From Mycolicibacterium litorale (GTDB taxonomy: Bacteria > Actinomycetota > Actinomycetes > Mycobacteriales > Mycobacteriaceae), in assembly GCF_014218295.1 (NCBI RefSeq), contig NZ_AP023287.1, forward strand, positions 4,960,001-5,024,000: DNA of 64,000 nt, written 5' to 3'. Positions 52,125 to 63,064 of this stretch are shown here, one piece after another. A model generated the notes under the pieces. That model searched no databases and was not told the DNA's origin. It worked only from the letters and a program-made list of their open reading frames with translations. How positions within the stretch are numbered: position 1 is the stretch's first letter; every line of letters starts with the position of its first letter. Made by a program: the position numbers and the translations under genes.

Positions 52125-53783
52125 TCACCCGGCGACCACCACATGCTCGTCGGGCACACAGTGCGTCATCGTCAGACCCTCGACGTCACGCGGCCCGTTC
52201 TTGCCGAGGTTCGCGCGGCGCTGCTCTTCCTCGTCGGACAGCGTCTGCGATTTCAGCGGCTCCAGGTGGCGTACGTCGTCGGGTGAGATGCCCAGACCCT
52301 CGCCGACGCGCAGACCCAGCTCGTCGTCGCACATCAGGAAGTGCCAGACCATCCGCTCCTGCACCTCGCGCACGGCCTCGGAGATGTTGGTGACCAGGTT
52401 GAGCACCAGGTCGTCCTTCTCCCACTGGTCCATCAGCTGATAGCGCTGGCCGGCCTGGGTGTAGTCGTTGGTGCGCGGGATGCGTTTGCGGGTCAGCCTG
52501 CCGCGGATCTCCGGGCCCACCTCGTCATGGGTGGGGTACTGCGCCTCCCGCAGTCCGCCGGTGATCGAGGGCTCGTAGTTGACGTGGGGGTTCGCACCGG
52601 TGTTGTCGACGTGGTACTGCATCATGCCGCCCTGCTGGTTCGTCGACACGGTGGCGTTCTTGGCCTGGTTGACGGGCAGTTGCAGGTAGTTGGGTCCCAC
52701 GCGGTAGCGCTGGGTGTCCGAGTAGGAGAACGTGCGCCCGACGAGCATCTTGTCGTCGGAGAACTCCAGCCCGTCGACCAGCACGCCGGTGCCGAACGCG
52801 ATCTGTTCGTTCTCGGCGAAATGGTTGGAGACGTTGCGGTTGAGCACCATCGTGCCGACGTGCTTGGGCGGGAACTCGTTCTCGGGCCACACCTTGGTGT
52901 CGTCGAGCGGGTCGAAGTCGAGTTCGGCGTGCTCGTCGTCGGACATCAGCTGCACCAGCAGATCCCACTGCGGGTAGTCGCCGGCCTCGATCGCCTCGTA
53001 GATGTCCTTGCTGGCGTGGCCGAGGTCCTGGGCCTGGATCGCGGCCGCATCGGCCTCGGTGAGGCTCTTCACGCCGATCTTCGGCATCCAATGGTACTTC
53101 ACCAGATGCGTCTCGCCGTCGGCGTTGACCCAGCGGTAGGTGTTGACGCCGAAACCCTGCATGGTGCGGTAGTTCGCCGGGATGCCGCGCGGTGAGAACA
53201 GGTTCACCAGCATGTGCATCGACTCCGGTGTCTGCGACATGAAGTCGAAGATCCGGGCGGGTTCCTGGCGGAACGTCACCGGGTCGGGTTTGAGGGAGTG
53301 GATGACGTCGGGGAACTTCACCGCGTCGCGGATGAAGAACACGCCGATGTTGTTGCCGACGAGATCCCAGTTGCCGTCCTCGGTGTAGAACTTCACCGCG
53401 AAGCCGCGGGGGTCGCGGGCGGTCTCCGAGGAGTCGCGGCCGCCGATCACGCTGGAGAGCCGGATCGCCAGGTCCGTGCGCTTACCGGGTGTCGCGAAGA
53501 TCTTGGCGCGGGTGTAGTTCTCGATCGGCTCGTCACCCCATTTGCCGGTGGTCTCGAAGTAGCCGTAGGCGACGAAACCGCGGGCGTGCACGACCCGCTC
53601 GGGGATCCGTTCCCGGTCGAAATGGCTGATCTTCTCGAGGAAGTGGTAGTTCTCCAGAGTGGCCGGACCGCGCGCGCCGACGGTGCGCTGGTTCTGGTTG
53701 TCGTAGATCGGATGGCCCTGGCGATCAGTCAGGATGTCGCGGTTGTCGCCGGGGTCGGGTGGCTGTGAGGACACGTCGGTCAT
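52125..53783 (-). CDS. katA: Heme catalase (clade 3-like, KatA)
   Basis: This 552-residue protein degrades hydrogen peroxide. The distal His is in [16 protein letters not shown], the distal Asn in [15 protein letters not shown], and the proximal heme Tyr in [29 protein letters not shown]-binding-region residues ([16 protein letters not shown]) are also present. The start [40 protein letters not shown] follows an AAGGAAA site, and the longer upstream frame is excluded. C-terminal residues 500-552 are hydrophilic. It is a second catalase besides the partial gene at the window's right edge. It converges with the frameshifted transporter, 6 bases apart. Confidence 0.95.
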   Translation of the reverse strand: MTDVSSQPPDPGDNRDILTDRQGHPIYDNQNQRTVGARGPATLENYHFLEKISHFDRERIPERVVHARGFVAYGYFETTGKWGDEPIENYTRAKIFATPGKRTDLAIRLSSVIGGRDSSETARDPRGFAVKFYTEDGNWDLVGNNIGVFFIRDAVKFPDVIHSLKPDPVTFRQEPARIFDFMSQTPESMHMLVNLFSPRGIPANYRTMQGFGVNTYRWVNADGETHLVKYHWMPKIGVKSLTEADAAAIQAQDLGHASKDIYEAIEAGDYPQWDLLVQLMSDDEHAELDFDPLDDTKVWPENEFPPKHVGTMVLNRNVSNHFAENEQIAFGTGVLVDGLEFSDDKMLVGRTFSYSDTQRYRVGPNYLQLPVNQAKNATVSTNQQGGMMQYHVDNTGANPHVNYEPSITGGLREAQYPTHDEVGPEIRGRLTRKRIPRTNDYTQAGQRYQLMDQWEKDDLVLNLVTNISEAVREVQERMVWHFLMCDDELGLRVGEGLGISPDDVRHLEPLKSQTLSDEEEQRRANLGKNGPRDVEGLTMTHCVPDEHVVVAG

Positions 53784-53851
53784 GGGGTTTCCTTCGTCGG
53801 TCGGGCGGCCGGGCTGGGCCGATCGCCCCGCCGTACCCGCCGCCCGCGGCG

Positions 53852-54655
53852 TCAAACGGTGACCGACGCGCCGCGGTCGAGTTCGATGACCCGTTCGGCC
53901 AGACCGCGTCGCTTCATCTCCTCGAGGAAGTCCGACAGAGGCGACGCGAACACCCCGTAGTCGTTGAAGTGAACGGGGATGATCTTCGGCAGGTCAAGGA
54001 GTTCCGCGGCGCCCGCACCCTGTCTGCCGTCCATCGTCACGGTCAGTCCGAACGGCAGGTGCCTGCCGAACGGCAGCCGGGTGCCGCCGAGGTGCAGGAC
54101 GCCGGCGTCGATGTCGGGGAAGCGGCGGGGGATCTCGTTCAGCTCCTCGATCAGCAGGGTGTCGCCGGAGATGTAGAGCCGCCGCGTCGGCCCGTCGGCG
54201 CCGGAGACCTCCACCATCGAACCCATCACCGGCGGCAGGAACCGGTTGATCGGGGTGGGCGCGTGCCGTCCCGGCAGCGCGGTGACGGTGACGGTGGTGG
54301 TGCCCTTGGTGATCGTGTGCCGCTGCCACGTCTCGAGCGCGACGGACTGGGCGAAACCGCGGTGGCGCAGCCGTTTGGCCGCGTGCGGTGTGGTCAGCAC
54401 CGGCAGCGAGCGGTCGAGCCCGTTCTGCGCCACCCGGTCCCAGTGGTCACCGTGCATGTGGGACAGCAACACCGCGTCCAGCGGCGGCAGCCGGTCGATG
54501 TCGAGCGCCGGATCGTGTAACCGCTTCGACAGCAGCCCGTAGCCCAGATAGGCGTGTTCGCCAGCGTGCAGGAAGTTCGGGTCCGTCAGGAGGGTGATGC
54601 CGTCGGTGGTGAGCAGCGTGGTGGCGTTGCCGATGAACGTGACGGTGATGTCCAT
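53852..54655 (-). CDS. UlaG-like metallo-beta-lactamase-fold hydrolase
   Basis: This 267-residue protein has the metal motif [13 protein letters not shown] and the UlaG-type start [29 protein letters not shown]. Further candidates are GRHAP, YISGDT and [10 protein letters not shown]. Related proteins include UlaG (ascorbate lactonase) and NAPE-PLD-like phosphodiesterases, so lactone or phosphodiester hydrolysis is likely, but the substrate is not known. It lies 68 bases upstream of katA on the same strand, possibly in one transcript. The next gene to the right is divergent. Confidence 0.87.
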   Translation of the reverse strand: MDITVTFIGNATTLLTTDGITLLTDPNFLHAGEHAYLGYGLLSKRLHDPALDIDRLPPLDAVLLSHMHGDHWDRVAQNGLDRSLPVLTTPHAAKRLRHRGFAQSVALETWQRHTITKGTTTVTVTALPGRHAPTPINRFLPPVMGSMVEVSGADGPTRRLYISGDTLLIEELNEIPRRFPDIDAGVLHLGGTRLPFGRHLPFGLTVTMDGRQGAGAAELLDLPKIIPVHFNDYGVFASPLSDFLEEMKRRGLAERVIELDRGASVTV

Positions 54656-54726
54656 GAGGCGGGAGCTACCCGCGTTCGCGCGGGATATGCACGCACCGAT
54701 CAAGCGAATACCGGTGTGGGCGTCAC

Positions 54727-54732
54727 TAGCAT
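54727..54732 (+). promoter_or_regulatory. -10 element (TAGCAT) for the GCS2-like gene
   Basis: It ends 8 bases before GTG 54740 and rules out the longer in-frame start at 54554. Confidence 0.6.
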
Positions 54733-54739
54733 CGGCGGG

Positions 54740-56218
54740 GTGGGCGAAGAAGTGAAGCAGACGGACTTCAGCCGGGCGCACCGCCGCGAGTACCGCCGCA
54801 AGGTGCAGCTGTGCCTCGACGTGTTCGAGACGATGCTGGCGCAGTCGAGCTTCGAATTCGAGCGCCCGCTGACCGGTATGGAGATCGAGTGCAATCTCGT
54901 CGACGGTGAGTACCAGCCCGCGATGAGCAATTCCGAGGTGCTCGCCTCGATCGCCGATCCGGCCTACCAGACCGAATTGGGCGCCTACAACATCGAATTC
55001 AACGTGCCGCCGCGACCGTTGCCCGGTCGCGCCGCACTCGAGCTGGAGGCCGAGGTGCGTGCCAGCCTCAACGCCGCCGAAGGCAAGGCCGGTGCCGACG
55101 GCGCCCACATCGTGATGATCGGCATCCTGCCGACGCTGATGCCCGAACACCTGTCGAACGGGTGGATGAGCGAGTCCACGCGCTATCAGGCCCTCAACGA
55201 TTCGATCTTCACCGCGCGCGGCGAGGACATCCTCATCGACATCGCCGGCCCGGAGCGCCTCAGTCTGCAGGCGGCGACGATCGCCCCGGAGTCGGCGTGT
55301 ACGAGCATGCAGTTGCACCTGCAGGTCTCCCCCGCCGACTTCGCGCGCAACTGGAACGCCGCCCAGGTGATCGCGGGCCCGCAGCTGGCGCTGGGCGCGA
55401 ACTCGCCGTACTTCTTCGGCCACGAACTGTGGGCCGAGACGCGCATCGAGCTGTTCACACAGGCCACCGACACCAGGCCCGACGAGTTGAAGACCCAGGG
55501 GGTGCGGCCGAGGGTGTGGTTCGGCGAACGCTGGATCACCTCGATCTTCGACCTGTTCGAGGAGAACGTCCGCTACTTCCCCTCGCTGCTGCCCGAGGTC
55601 TCCGATGAGGATCCGGTCGCCGAACTGGCGGCGGGCCGCACGCCGAGGCTGTCCGAGCTGCGGCTGCACAACGGGACCATCTACCGGTGGAACCGACCCG
55701 TCTACGACGTGGTGAACGGCAAACCGCATCTGCGGGTGGAGAACCGGGTGCTGCCCGCCGGGCCGACGGTGATCGACATGCTCGCCAACTCGGCGTTCTA
55801 CTACGGCGTGCTGCGCACGATGTCGGAGGAGGACCGCCCGTTGTGGACGAAGCTGAGCTTCGCGGCGGCCGAGCACAACTTCCGCGACGCCGCACAGCAC
55901 GGTATGGAGGCCCGGCTGTACTGGCCGGGGCTCGGTGAGGTCACACCCGACGAGCTGGTGCTGCGGCAGCTACTTCCGATGGCCGACGAGGGCCTGCGCC
56001 GGTGGGGAGTCGCCGCGGAGGTGCGCGACCGCTACCTCGGGGTCATCGAAGGCCGCGCCAAGACCGGGCGCAACGGCGCTGCCTGGCAGATCGCCACGGT
56101 GCACGCGCTGCAGGAACGGGGGCTGGCGCGACCGGCCGCGCTGGCCGAGATGCTGCGGTTGTACTGCCAACGCATGCACAGCAACGAGCCCGTGCACTCG
56201 TGGGACGGTCCCGCGTAG
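54740..56218 (+). CDS. GCS2-family glutamate-cysteine ligase-like enzyme (Rv3698-like)
   Basis: This 492-residue ATP-grasp-like carboxylate-amine ligase has the GCS2 core visible as PLTGMEIECNLVDGEYQPAMSN, TELGAYNIEFNVPPRPL, then ARGEDILIDIAGPERLSLQAATIAPESACTSMQLHLQ and GANSPYFFGHELWAETRIELFTQ. It is a distinct paralog from EgtA, which is encoded 5 kb downstream, and is longer than YbdK-type proteins. The amino acid substrates are not known. GTG 54740 gives VGEEVKQTDFSRAHRREYRRK, supported by the leaderless promoter. The stop codon TAG is part of the next gene's -10. Confidence 0.85.
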   Translation: MGEEVKQTDFSRAHRREYRRKVQLCLDVFETMLAQSSFEFERPLTGMEIECNLVDGEYQPAMSNSEVLASIADPAYQTELGAYNIEFNVPPRPLPGRAALELEAEVRASLNAAEGKAGADGAHIVMIGILPTLMPEHLSNGWMSESTRYQALNDSIFTARGEDILIDIAGPERLSLQAATIAPESACTSMQLHLQVSPADFARNWNAAQVIAGPQLALGANSPYFFGHELWAETRIELFTQATDTRPDELKTQGVRPRVWFGERWITSIFDLFEENVRYFPSLLPEVSDEDPVAELAAGRTPRLSELRLHNGTIYRWNRPVYDVVNGKPHLRVENRVLPAGPTVIDMLANSAFYYGVLRTMSEEDRPLWTKLSFAAAEHNFRDAAQHGMEARLYWPGLGEVTPDELVLRQLLPMADEGLRRWGVAAEVRDRYLGVIEGRAKTGRNGAAWQIATVHALQERGLARPAALAEMLRLYCQRMHSNEPVHSWDGPA

Positions 56219-56221
56219 GTT
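56216..56221 (+). promoter_or_regulatory. -10 element (TAGGTT) built on the preceding stop codon
   Basis: TAGGTT begins with the TAG stop (56216-56218) of the GCS2-like gene and ends 7 bases before the ATG at 56228. The downstream methyltransferase can thus be made from its own leaderless mRNA. Confidence 0.55.
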
Positions 56222-56227
56222 GGCGGC

Positions 56228-56899
56228 ATGTCTGACGTGATGGATTGGGACAGCGCATACCGGGGCGACGGCGTTTTCGGCGGCCCTCCCCCGTGGAACA
56301 TCGGTGAACCCCAGCCGGAGCTCGCGGCGCTGCACCGCGCGGGCCGCTTCCGCAGTGACGTGCTCGACGCCGGATGCGGGCACGCCGAGTTGTCGCTGGC
56401 GCTCGCCGAGGACGGCTACACCGTCGTGGGCCTCGACATCAGCCCGACCGCGGTTGCCGAGGCCAACAAGGCCGCGCAGTTGCGTGGTCTGGCCACGGCC
56501 AGTTTCGCGCAGGCCGACATCACGTCGTTCACCGGCTACGACGGACGGTTCAGCACCGTGCTCGACAGCACGCTGTTCCACTCGCTGCCGGTCGAGGGTC
56601 GCGACGGCTACCTGCGCGCGATTCACCGGGCCGCCGCACCCGGCGCCCAGCTGTTCATCCTGGCGTTCGCCAAGGGCGCCTTCCCGGCCGAACTCGAGAC
56701 CAAGCCCAACGAGGTGGAGGAGTCCGAACTCCGGGAAGCGGTGTCTCGGCACTGGACCGTCGACGACATCCGTCCGGCGTTCATCCACGCCAACGCACCG
56801 GCGATGCCGGGCGTCCCCGCGGAGGTCCCCTACGACCGCGACGAGAAGGGCCGGCTGAAGTTCCCGGCGTTCCTGCTCACCGCCCACAAACCCGAGTAG
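56228..56899 (+). CDS. Class I SAM-dependent methyltransferase (Rv3699-like)
   Basis: This 223-residue protein has motif I VLDAGCGHAELSLALAEDG, acidic post-I VVGLDISPTAVAEA, and motif IV STVLDSTLFHSLPVEGRDGYLRAIHRAAAPGAQLFILAF. GGPPPWNIGEPQPELAALHRAGRF near the N terminus resembles thiopurine/tellurite-type methyltransferases. It sits between the GCS2-like ligase and egtE, so a substrate related to Glu-Cys compounds is conceivable, but there is no direct evidence. It is convergent with egtE, 3 bases apart. Confidence 0.88.
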   Translation: MSDVMDWDSAYRGDGVFGGPPPWNIGEPQPELAALHRAGRFRSDVLDAGCGHAELSLALAEDGYTVVGLDISPTAVAEANKAAQLRGLATASFAQADITSFTGYDGRFSTVLDSTLFHSLPVEGRDGYLRAIHRAAAPGAQLFILAFAKGAFPAELETKPNEVEESELREAVSRHWTVDDIRPAFIHANAPAMPGVPAEVPYDRDEKGRLKFPAFLLTAHKPE

Positions 56900-56902
56900 G
56901 GC

Positions 56903-58030
56903 TCACAGCGCCGCGGCGTCGGACAGCGCGGCGGCCGCCAGGTTCAGGTCGTCTTCGGTGACGTCGACGTGCGGTGAGAGCCGCAGCACCGGCGTGGTCA
57001 GCTCGTTCGGCGCGCGCCGGGCGTCGCAGGCGGTGGTGACGACACCCCGTTCGGCGATCAGCCAGGCACGAACCTTGTGCGGGTCGGCGCCGTCGGTCGG
57101 TTCGAGCGTGGTGATGGCCGTCGGCTCGTCGACGGGTTCCACCACCCGCCACCCGGTGACGCCGGCCATCACCGTTCGGGTCAGGCGGCCCACCTCGGCC
57201 AGCCGGGCCCGGACCCGGCTGCCGCCCACCGCGAGGTACTCGCCGACGGCGACCGAGAAGCCCACCTGCGCCGCGGCGTTCGCCTCTCCGTGCGCCAGCT
57301 TCTGCAGCACGGTCATCGGTGCGTCGGGATCGGACGGCGGGAACCGGGGACGCAGTGTGCCGACGAGGTCGGGGTGGACGGCCAGCACTCCGACGCCGCG
57401 CGGGCCGGCCAGCCACTTGCGCGACGAGGAGTAGACCGCGGCGGGCGCCACCGCGCAGTCGAGGTGCCCGAGCGCCTGGGCGGCGTCGACGACGAGGGGC
57501 AGCGCGAGGTCCCGGCACACCTCGGCCAGCGCGTGCAGCGGCTGGGCCAGGCCTCGGTGGCTGCCCAGCGCGGTCAGGTGCACCAGGCCCGGCCGGTCGC
57601 GCCGCAGCGCCTCGGCCGCCTCGTCCACGCGCAACCGCCCGCATCCGTCGACCGGTAGCGCCGACACCCGAAACCCGTTGGCGGCCATCAGCGCCAGGTT
57701 CGGTCCGTACTCCCCGGGCAGGCATGCCGCGGAGCGGTCCCCGTCCCAGCTCCGGAGCAACAGGCCCAGCGCGTGGTTGGCCCCGGTGGTGAAGACGACG
57801 TCGGTGGCCGCCAGCCCGGTGAGTGCCGCGACGGCGGCGCGGCCGGCGTCGAGCACCGGCGCCGCGGCGTCGAGCGCGACGTAGCCGCCGACCTCGGCCT
57901 CGTGGCGGGCGTGCTGGGCGGCGGCGTCGATGGCGGCGAAGCCCTGCCGCGAACATGCCCCGCTGTCGATGTGCACACCGGCCGCCTTGGGCCGCGCCGC
58001 ACGCCAGCGGTCGGCGAGAGTGTCGGTCAC
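56903..58030 (-). CDS. egtE: Ergothioneine biosynthesis PLP C-S lyase EgtE
   Basis: This 375-residue fold-type I PLP enzyme of the NifS/IscS-like group cleaves hercynylcysteine sulfoxide to ergothioneine. The Schiff-base Lys lies in [17 protein letters not shown], and the cofactor pocket Asp in [14 protein letters not shown]. Unlike desulfurases there is no catalytic Cys loop near the C terminus. GTG 58030 overlaps the egtD stop by 4 bases (GTGA). It is the last gene of the egtA-B-C-D-E operon and corresponds to Rv3700c. Confidence 0.93.
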   Translation of the reverse strand: MTDTLADRWRAARPKAAGVHIDSGACSRQGFAAIDAAAQHARHEAEVGGYVALDAAAPVLDAGRAAVAALTGLAATDVVFTTGANHALGLLLRSWDGDRSAACLPGEYGPNLALMAANGFRVSALPVDGCGRLRVDEAAEALRRDRPGLVHLTALGSHRGLAQPLHALAEVCRDLALPLVVDAAQALGHLDCAVAPAAVYSSSRKWLAGPRGVGVLAVHPDLVGTLRPRFPPSDPDAPMTVLQKLAHGEANAAAQVGFSVAVGEYLAVGGSRVRARLAEVGRLTRTVMAGVTGWRVVEPVDEPTAITTLEPTDGADPHKVRAWLIAERGVVTTACDARRAPNELTTPVLRLSPHVDVTEDDLNLAAAALSDAAAL

Positions 58031-58992
58031 TTCACCGCCAGCGAGAGCCCGAAGTCGCCCGCCTGATCGGTCCACCAGTGGGTGCGGCGCAGACCCGCGG
58101 CGGACAGTTCGGCGGCGACATCGTCGGGCCGGAATTTGCACGACACCTCGGTGAGCATCTCCTCCCCCTCGGCGAACTCCACGCTCAGGTCGAGCGCTGC
58201 GATGCGTACGCGCTGGAAAGACGTTGCGCGCAACCACATCTCGATGCGCCGCTCGTCGGCGTTCCAGCGGGCCACGTGCGCGAAGGCCGCGACGTCGAAG
58301 TCGGCGCCGAGTTCCCGGTTCACCACGGCCAGCACATTGCGGTTGAATGCTGCGGTGACTCCCTGGCTGTCGTCGTAGGCGCGTACCAGCCGTCCGGTGT
58401 CCTTGACCAGGTCGGTGCCCAGCAGCAGCGCGTCACCGGGCGCCATCGTGTCGGCGAGGGTGGCGAGGAACTCCGCCCGCGGCGCCGGCGTGAGGTTGCC
58501 GATGGTCGACCCGAGGAATGCGATCACCCGTCGGCCGCCTTGCGGGAGCTTGCCGAGGTGCTCCTCGAAATCACCGCACACCGCCTCGATCTCGAGACCC
58601 GGGTACTCCGTCGCCAGTGCCGCGCCGGCACTGCGCAGCACGCCGGCGTCGACGTCGAACGGGACGAACCGGCGCAGCGAACCGTGTTCCCGCAACGCCG
58701 AGAGCAGCATCCGCGTCTTCTCCGAGGTGCCGCTGCCCAGTTCGACCAGGGTGTCGGCGGCCGTCGCGGCGGCGATCTCGGCGGAGCGGTCCCGCAGGAT
58801 CTGCGCCTCGGCGCGGGTCGGGTAGTACTCGGGCAGCCGGGTGATCCGGTCGAACAGGTCGCTGCCGGTGGCGTCGTAGAACCACTTGGGCGGCAATGAT
58901 TTCGGCGTGGCGGCCAGACCGTCGCGCACGTCGCGGCGCAACGCCTGTGCCGCCGAGTCGGCCGCCAGGTAGGTGGCGAGGGTGAACGTCAT
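58027..58992 (-). CDS. egtD: Histidine N-alpha-methyltransferase EgtD
   Basis: This 321-residue protein trimethylates histidine to hercynine using three SAM, the first committed step. [37 protein letters not shown] is the EgtD N-terminal signature. SAM binding is in [20 protein letters not shown], and [13 protein letters not shown] and [13 protein letters not shown] follow. The residues of the histidine pocket (Tyr in EYYPTR, Asn in GSTIGNLTP) are present. It overlaps egtC by 4 bases (ATGA). Confidence 0.97.
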   Translation of the reverse strand: MTFTLATYLAADSAAQALRRDVRDGLAATPKSLPPKWFYDATGSDLFDRITRLPEYYPTRAEAQILRDRSAEIAAATAADTLVELGSGTSEKTRMLLSALREHGSLRRFVPFDVDAGVLRSAGAALATEYPGLEIEAVCGDFEEHLGKLPQGGRRVIAFLGSTIGNLTPAPRAEFLATLADTMAPGDALLLGTDLVKDTGRLVRAYDDSQGVTAAFNRNVLAVVNRELGADFDVAAFAHVARWNADERRIEMWLRATSFQRVRIAALDLSVEFAEGEEMLTEVSCKFRPDDVAAELSAAGLRRTHWWTDQAGDFGLSLAVK

Positions 58993-59681
58993 ACCGATCC
59001 TCTCAGCGCCGTCATGTGCACGGCGGACCCGTCGGTGTGCACCAGGTGGCGGTCCGGGACCTCCTCCCAGCGCGGGTCGTCGTCGTAGGGCTCGCTGGCC
59101 AGGACCACCCCGTCACCGGTGCGCAGTACCGACAGGGTGTCTCCCCAGGTGGTGGCGACCATCTCGGATCCGTTGGCGGCCAGGATGTTCAGGCGCGCGT
59201 CGGGGTCGCGGGCGGCGACGTCGGCCACGGTGTCACCGAGCCGGTCCATCCCGCGGTCGAAGATCAGCGCGGCGAGCAGTGCGCTGTCCACGGTCGACTC
59301 GGCGCGTGCGGACAGCGGGAGCACCGCCCGGTCGACGAGCCCGTTGTGCGACAGCAGCCAGGTCCCGTCGGTGAAGGGCGCGGACGCCGTCGGCTCGATC
59401 GGCATCCCGATACTGGCCGACCGGACCGCCCCGACGACGCATCGGCTGCGCAGGGCGGGGGCGACGGAGGCGAACGACGCGTCACCCCACAGCGGTGCGG
59501 CGCTGCGCCACCGGCGCGCGATCCCGTCGTCATGGAAGCCGACGCCCCAGCCGTCGGCGTTCATCAGTCCGTGCTTCTGGCGGCGCGGGGCGTAGGACTG
59601 CACCAGCAGTCCGTAGGGCGGGTCGAGCAGGAGCTCGCCGACCGTGCGCGGCGCCCCCAGCCAGCCGAGGTGGCGGCACAT
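58989..59681 (-). CDS. egtC: Gamma-glutamyl amidohydrolase EgtC
   Basis: This 230-residue class II glutamine amidotransferase-fold enzyme exposes Cys2 (MCRHLGWLG) as nucleophile after Met removal. It cleaves Glu from gamma-glutamyl-hercynylcysteine sulfoxide. [13 protein letters not shown] and LLSHNGLV (oxyanion Asn-Gly) are Ntn-hydrolase hallmarks. The ATG overlaps the egtB stop by one base (TGATG). Confidence 0.95.
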   Translation of the reverse strand: MCRHLGWLGAPRTVGELLLDPPYGLLVQSYAPRRQKHGLMNADGWGVGFHDDGIARRWRSAAPLWGDASFASVAPALRSRCVVGAVRSASIGMPIEPTASAPFTDGTWLLSHNGLVDRAVLPLSARAESTVDSALLAALIFDRGMDRLGDTVADVAARDPDARLNILAANGSEMVATTWGDTLSVLRTGDGVVLASEPYDDDPRWEEVPDRHLVHTDGSAVHMTALRGSV

Positions 59682-60985
59682 CAGCTGTCGTCCTGGTCCT
59701 GCGACCACGCCAGTCGCACCCCGGAGAAGATCTGCCTGCGGATCGGGTGGTCCCAGTTGCGGAAGCTGGGCCGCAGGATGTCCGGCGCCACCGCCCACGA
59801 TCCGCCACGCAGGACGCGATAGTCCCCGGACCCGGTCCCCTCGAAGAACGGTTGCGAATACCGGTCGTAGATCATCGGGGTGAATCCGGGCCACGGCCGC
59901 AGCGTCGAGGTGGTCCACTCCCACACGTCGCCGATCATCTGTTCGGCACCGTACGCCGACGCCCCGGCCGGATAGGCGCCGACGGGCGCGGGCCGCAGCG
60001 CGTCACCGCCCAGGTTGGCCAGATGTCCGGCCGGCGCCCAGGACCCCCACGGGTAGCGGCGGCGCTGTCCGACCGCGGGATCCCACGCGCAGGCCTTCTC
60101 CCACTCGATCTCGGTGGGCAGGCGCGCCCCCGCCCACGCCGCGTAGGCCTCCGCCTCGAAGAACGTGACGTGCTGGACCGGTTCGTCGGGGTGGATCTCC
60201 TCGACGTGGCCGAAGCGGGTGCGGGTGCCGTCGCCGTTCCAGAACTGCGGCGCGGTGAGTCCGGCCTCGCTGCGGTGCGCCCAGCCGGGAGTGGACCACC
60301 ACTGGCGCCGGTCGTATCCGCCGTCGTCGATGAAGTGCTGCCATTCGGCGTTGGTGACCGGCACGCGCCCGATCCGGAACGCGGGCACGTCGACGACGTG
60401 GGCGGGGCGCTCGTTGTCGAGAGAATGCGGTTCGGTGACGGCGTCGACTCCGAGCACGAACGGCCCGCCCGGCACCGGCACCGACGTGCCTGCGAGGCCG
60501 GGCCGGCCCGCGGGAAGTGGCGTGCCCGCGCCGAGCAGCGGCGCTCCATTCCGCAGGTTCAGCGCCTGCAGCATGGTCTCGTCGTGCTGGTTCTCGTGGC
60601 TGATCACCAACGCGAAACGGAAGCCGGCGTCCTGGTCGGCGGGCAATGCGTCGAGGGTGTCGAGCACCTTGTCGCGCACGGTCCGGCAGTAGGCGCGGGC
60701 GTCCGTCGGCGGCAGCAGCGGCAGGTTCACCCGGCTCGCCCGCGAGTTCTCGAACGCGTCGTAGAGACGTTCGACACCGGGCGCCAGCATTCCGGGACGC
60801 TGGGTGTTCCCGTCGCGCAGCAGCCACAGTTCCTCCTGCTGCCCGATGTGGGCGAGGTCCCACACCAGCGGGCTCATCAACGGGTCGTACTGGCGGCGCA
60901 GTTCGGCGTCGTCGAAGTCGACGAGGCGAAGCGTGCGCTCGCGCGCCCGGATCAGTCCGTCGGCCAGGGTGTCACGTGGGGTCAA
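59681..60985 (-). CDS. egtB: Hercynine oxygenase / sulfoxide synthase EgtB
   Basis: This 434-residue non-heme iron enzyme joins hercynine and gamma-Glu-Cys with O2. The DinB-like domain supplies the iron triad His46 ([11 protein letters not shown]), His130 and His134 (ISHENQHDE). The C-terminal FGE-sulfatase domain (about 165-430) has [32 protein letters not shown] and [10 protein letters not shown]. The start is an unusual TTG (60985) in a TTGA overlap with the egtA stop. No ATG or GTG lies in frame at a suitable position. Confidence 0.95.
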   Translation of the reverse strand: MTPRDTLADGLIRARERTLRLVDFDDAELRRQYDPLMSPLVWDLAHIGQQEELWLLRDGNTQRPGMLAPGVERLYDAFENSRASRVNLPLLPPTDARAYCRTVRDKVLDTLDALPADQDAGFRFALVISHENQHDETMLQALNLRNGAPLLGAGTPLPAGRPGLAGTSVPVPGGPFVLGVDAVTEPHSLDNERPAHVVDVPAFRIGRVPVTNAEWQHFIDDGGYDRRQWWSTPGWAHRSEAGLTAPQFWNGDGTRTRFGHVEEIHPDEPVQHVTFFEAEAYAAWAGARLPTEIEWEKACAWDPAVGQRRRYPWGSWAPAGHLANLGGDALRPAPVGAYPAGASAYGAEQMIGDVWEWTTSTLRPWPGFTPMIYDRYSQPFFEGTGSGDYRVLRGGSWAVAPDILRPSFRNWDHPIRRQIFSGVRLAWSQDQDDS

Positions 60986-62256
60986 GACTCACCTTTCGCG
61001 AGTTGGCGCACCGCCGGACCGATTCCGTGGGCGACGGCCCGGTCGGCGAAGTCGTCCGCCGGGGACCTGCCTCCTTCGACCGAACGCACGAGTTGGCGCA
61101 TCGATTCCATGATCGGCGCGGGCGCCCGCTCGGCGGCGGCCCCGACGCAGCGCATCGCCGCAGCGTGCAGCCGACGGTCGGCCAGACCCGAGCGTGCCGC
61201 CCGGTCCCACGCGGTGGCGACGGGTTCGGTGGCCTCCGCGGCGATGTCGGCGGCCACCGGATCGTCGAGCAGCGTGGCCATCGTGAACGCGACGGCCGGC
61301 CACAGCGCGTCGGACACCGCGTCCAGGTAACGGATCTCGAGCCAGCGCCGCGGCCGCACCGGCGGGAACAGCGTGGTGAGGTGGTAGTCGAGGTCGGCCC
61401 GGGTCGGGCGGCGGCCGCCGAGGATCGCCTGTCCGTCGGCCCAGTCGGCGAACGGGACCCAGTTCGTCACCGCCACCGGATCGGGGCTGTGGACCAGCAT
61501 CACCGGCGCGCGCAGCGCGTACCGGGCCCAGTCGCTGGCGGGGTCGTCGCCGCTGGCGCCGAGGACCGGACCGCAGCGGGCCTCGTCCAGTTCACCCCAG
61601 ACCCACTGTCGGCTGCTGCGCCACCCCGAGAACCGGCCGGCCAGCAGCGGTGAGTTCGCGGTGACGGCGATCATCGTCGGGCCCAGCGCATGCGCCAACC
61701 GCACCCGGTCCGCCCAGCCGCGCCGTGGGCCCGCATCGAGGTTGAGCTGTATCGACGCCGTCGAGGTCATCATGAAGGCACCGGCCGCTCCGGTGCCGCT
61801 GGCGCTGAAGAACGCCTCCATCGCGGAGTACCGGGAGCCCGGATTCACACGGCGTGGGCGGCGCAGCGGGTCAGCGCCGAGCAGCACCAGCCCGAGCCCG
61901 CGCCGCGCGAAGGCCGCCCGCAGCACCGCGCGGTCGGCGGTCATCGCGGCGATGGCGGTGACCGGACCGTCGACGGGCGGGCCGGACAGTTCGACCGCGC
62001 CGCCGGGTTCGACGGTGATCGTGCTGCCGCCCGGCAGCGCCGGGACGTTCGCGATCGCGTCGGTGACCTCACCCCAGTCGGGGCGCCGGTGCGGATCGGC
62101 CAGGTCGTAGGAGTGCGCCTCGATCTCGAGGCCCACCCGGCCGATCGGACCGTCGCGCAGACAGTGGGCGGTGATGTACTCGGCGGCCTCGGCTGCCGAG
62201 GCGAATTCGTCGGGTGCCGCATCGCACCCCGGGTCACACGTGATCGGAACGGTCAA
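60982..62256 (-). CDS. egtA: Glutamate-cysteine ligase EgtA
   Basis: This 424-residue GCS2-type ligase makes gamma-Glu-Cys for EgtB. Family motifs visible are [45 protein letters not shown] and [10 protein letters not shown]. It is first in the operon. The start is TTG 62256 (TTG-ACC), with a GGGAGGGA purine-rich site about 10 bases upstream. GTG and ATG in the leader run into stops at once (GTG AGT TGA; ATG GGG TGA), so TTG is well supported. EgtB also begins TTG-ACC. Confidence 0.93.
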   Translation of the reverse strand: MTVPITCDPGCDAAPDEFASAAEAAEYITAHCLRDGPIGRVGLEIEAHSYDLADPHRRPDWGEVTDAIANVPALPGGSTITVEPGGAVELSGPPVDGPVTAIAAMTADRAVLRAAFARRGLGLVLLGADPLRRPRRVNPGSRYSAMEAFFSASGTGAAGAFMMTSTASIQLNLDAGPRRGWADRVRLAHALGPTMIAVTANSPLLAGRFSGWRSSRQWVWGELDEARCGPVLGASGDDPASDWARYALRAPVMLVHSPDPVAVTNWVPFADWADGQAILGGRRPTRADLDYHLTTLFPPVRPRRWLEIRYLDAVSDALWPAVAFTMATLLDDPVAADIAAEATEPVATAWDRAARSGLADRRLHAAAMRCVGAAAERAPAPIMESMRQLVRSVEGGRSPADDFADRAVAHGIGPAVRQLAKGES

Positions 62257-62419
62257 CTCACCCCATCCCTCCCGGGTCCGGACCGCAGGGACTGGACCGC
62301 TGGTAGGCAGCCGCGGGACCGGTCGATCCCGCTTCCGGTCTCATTGTCCAGAGCGGACCGACAAGTTCACCTCATTTACGGGTGACGGCTCGGTGACATG
62401 TGCGTGGCCGCACGGGCGG

Positions 62420-63064
62420 TCATTGCCCCAGGGTGTTCTGCATGGCCCCGGCCAGCACGTTGACGGCTGGACCGCCGTTGCCGGATTGGCACACCTTCGC
62501 TTGCAACAGCACGTTCTCGCGTTTACGGGTGGTGGTGAAGCAGCGCCGGTCGGTGCCCGCCTCCTGTTTAACCCAGTCGGCGTCGGCGGGACCGGCCGGC
62601 CCGCCGGTGAAGGTCCACACCTGGGTGGTGAAGTTGTCGAGGTGCATCGCGGTGGTCTGTCCGGCGCAGCCCGCGGTGCGGTCGACGACGCGGCGGTAGG
62701 CGCGCTCGGCGGCGTCGGTGGTGGCGAACACCCCGACCGCCTGTTTGACCAGGTGGGTGGCGTCGGTCGGCGACTCCTGCGCGACGGCACCGTTGAACGA
62801 GGCCAGGTCGGGATCGTTGTAGACCTCGGGCAGGCCGACATCCGCCCAGTTGTTGCACGCCGGGTTGTCGACGTAGAAGGCCTGCACCGGGTGGGTGAAG
62901 AACGACTCCCAGCGCAGCGAGGCCCCGACGATGTTGCCCACCGAACCCTTGCCGAGCACGGCGTAGTTGACCACGCCTGGATCGGAGGGGCGGGCCTGTG
63001 CGGGCGCCGCCACGGCCAGTGCGAGGCCGGCCGCGGCGACGCCCACCAGGAACCGCATCGGCAC
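62420..63064 (-). CDS. Exported conserved protein, PknH-sensor-like domain (Rv3705c-like)
   Basis: This protein of about 214 residues has a signal peptide (MRFLVGVAAAGLALAVAAPAQA). The mature part has regularly placed Cys (NPACNNW, TAGCAGQ, DRRCFTT, AKVCQSG), which suggests two disulfides as in the extracellular sensor domain of PknH. VFATTDAAERAYRRVVDRTAGCAGQ and NVLLQAKVC also fit that family. No kinase is attached; the ligand is unknown. GTG 63064 overlaps the ohr stop (TAGTG); ATG 63058 is an alternative start. Confidence 0.8.
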   Translation of the reverse strand: MPMRFLVGVAAAGLALAVAAPAQARPSDPGVVNYAVLGKGSVGNIVGASLRWESFFTHPVQAFYVDNPACNNWADVGLPEVYNDPDLASFNGAVAQESPTDATHLVKQAVGVFATTDAAERAYRRVVDRTAGCAGQTTAMHLDNFTTQVWTFTGGPAGPADADWVKQEAGTDRRCFTTTRKRENVLLQAKVCQSGNGGPAVNVLAGAMQNTLGQ

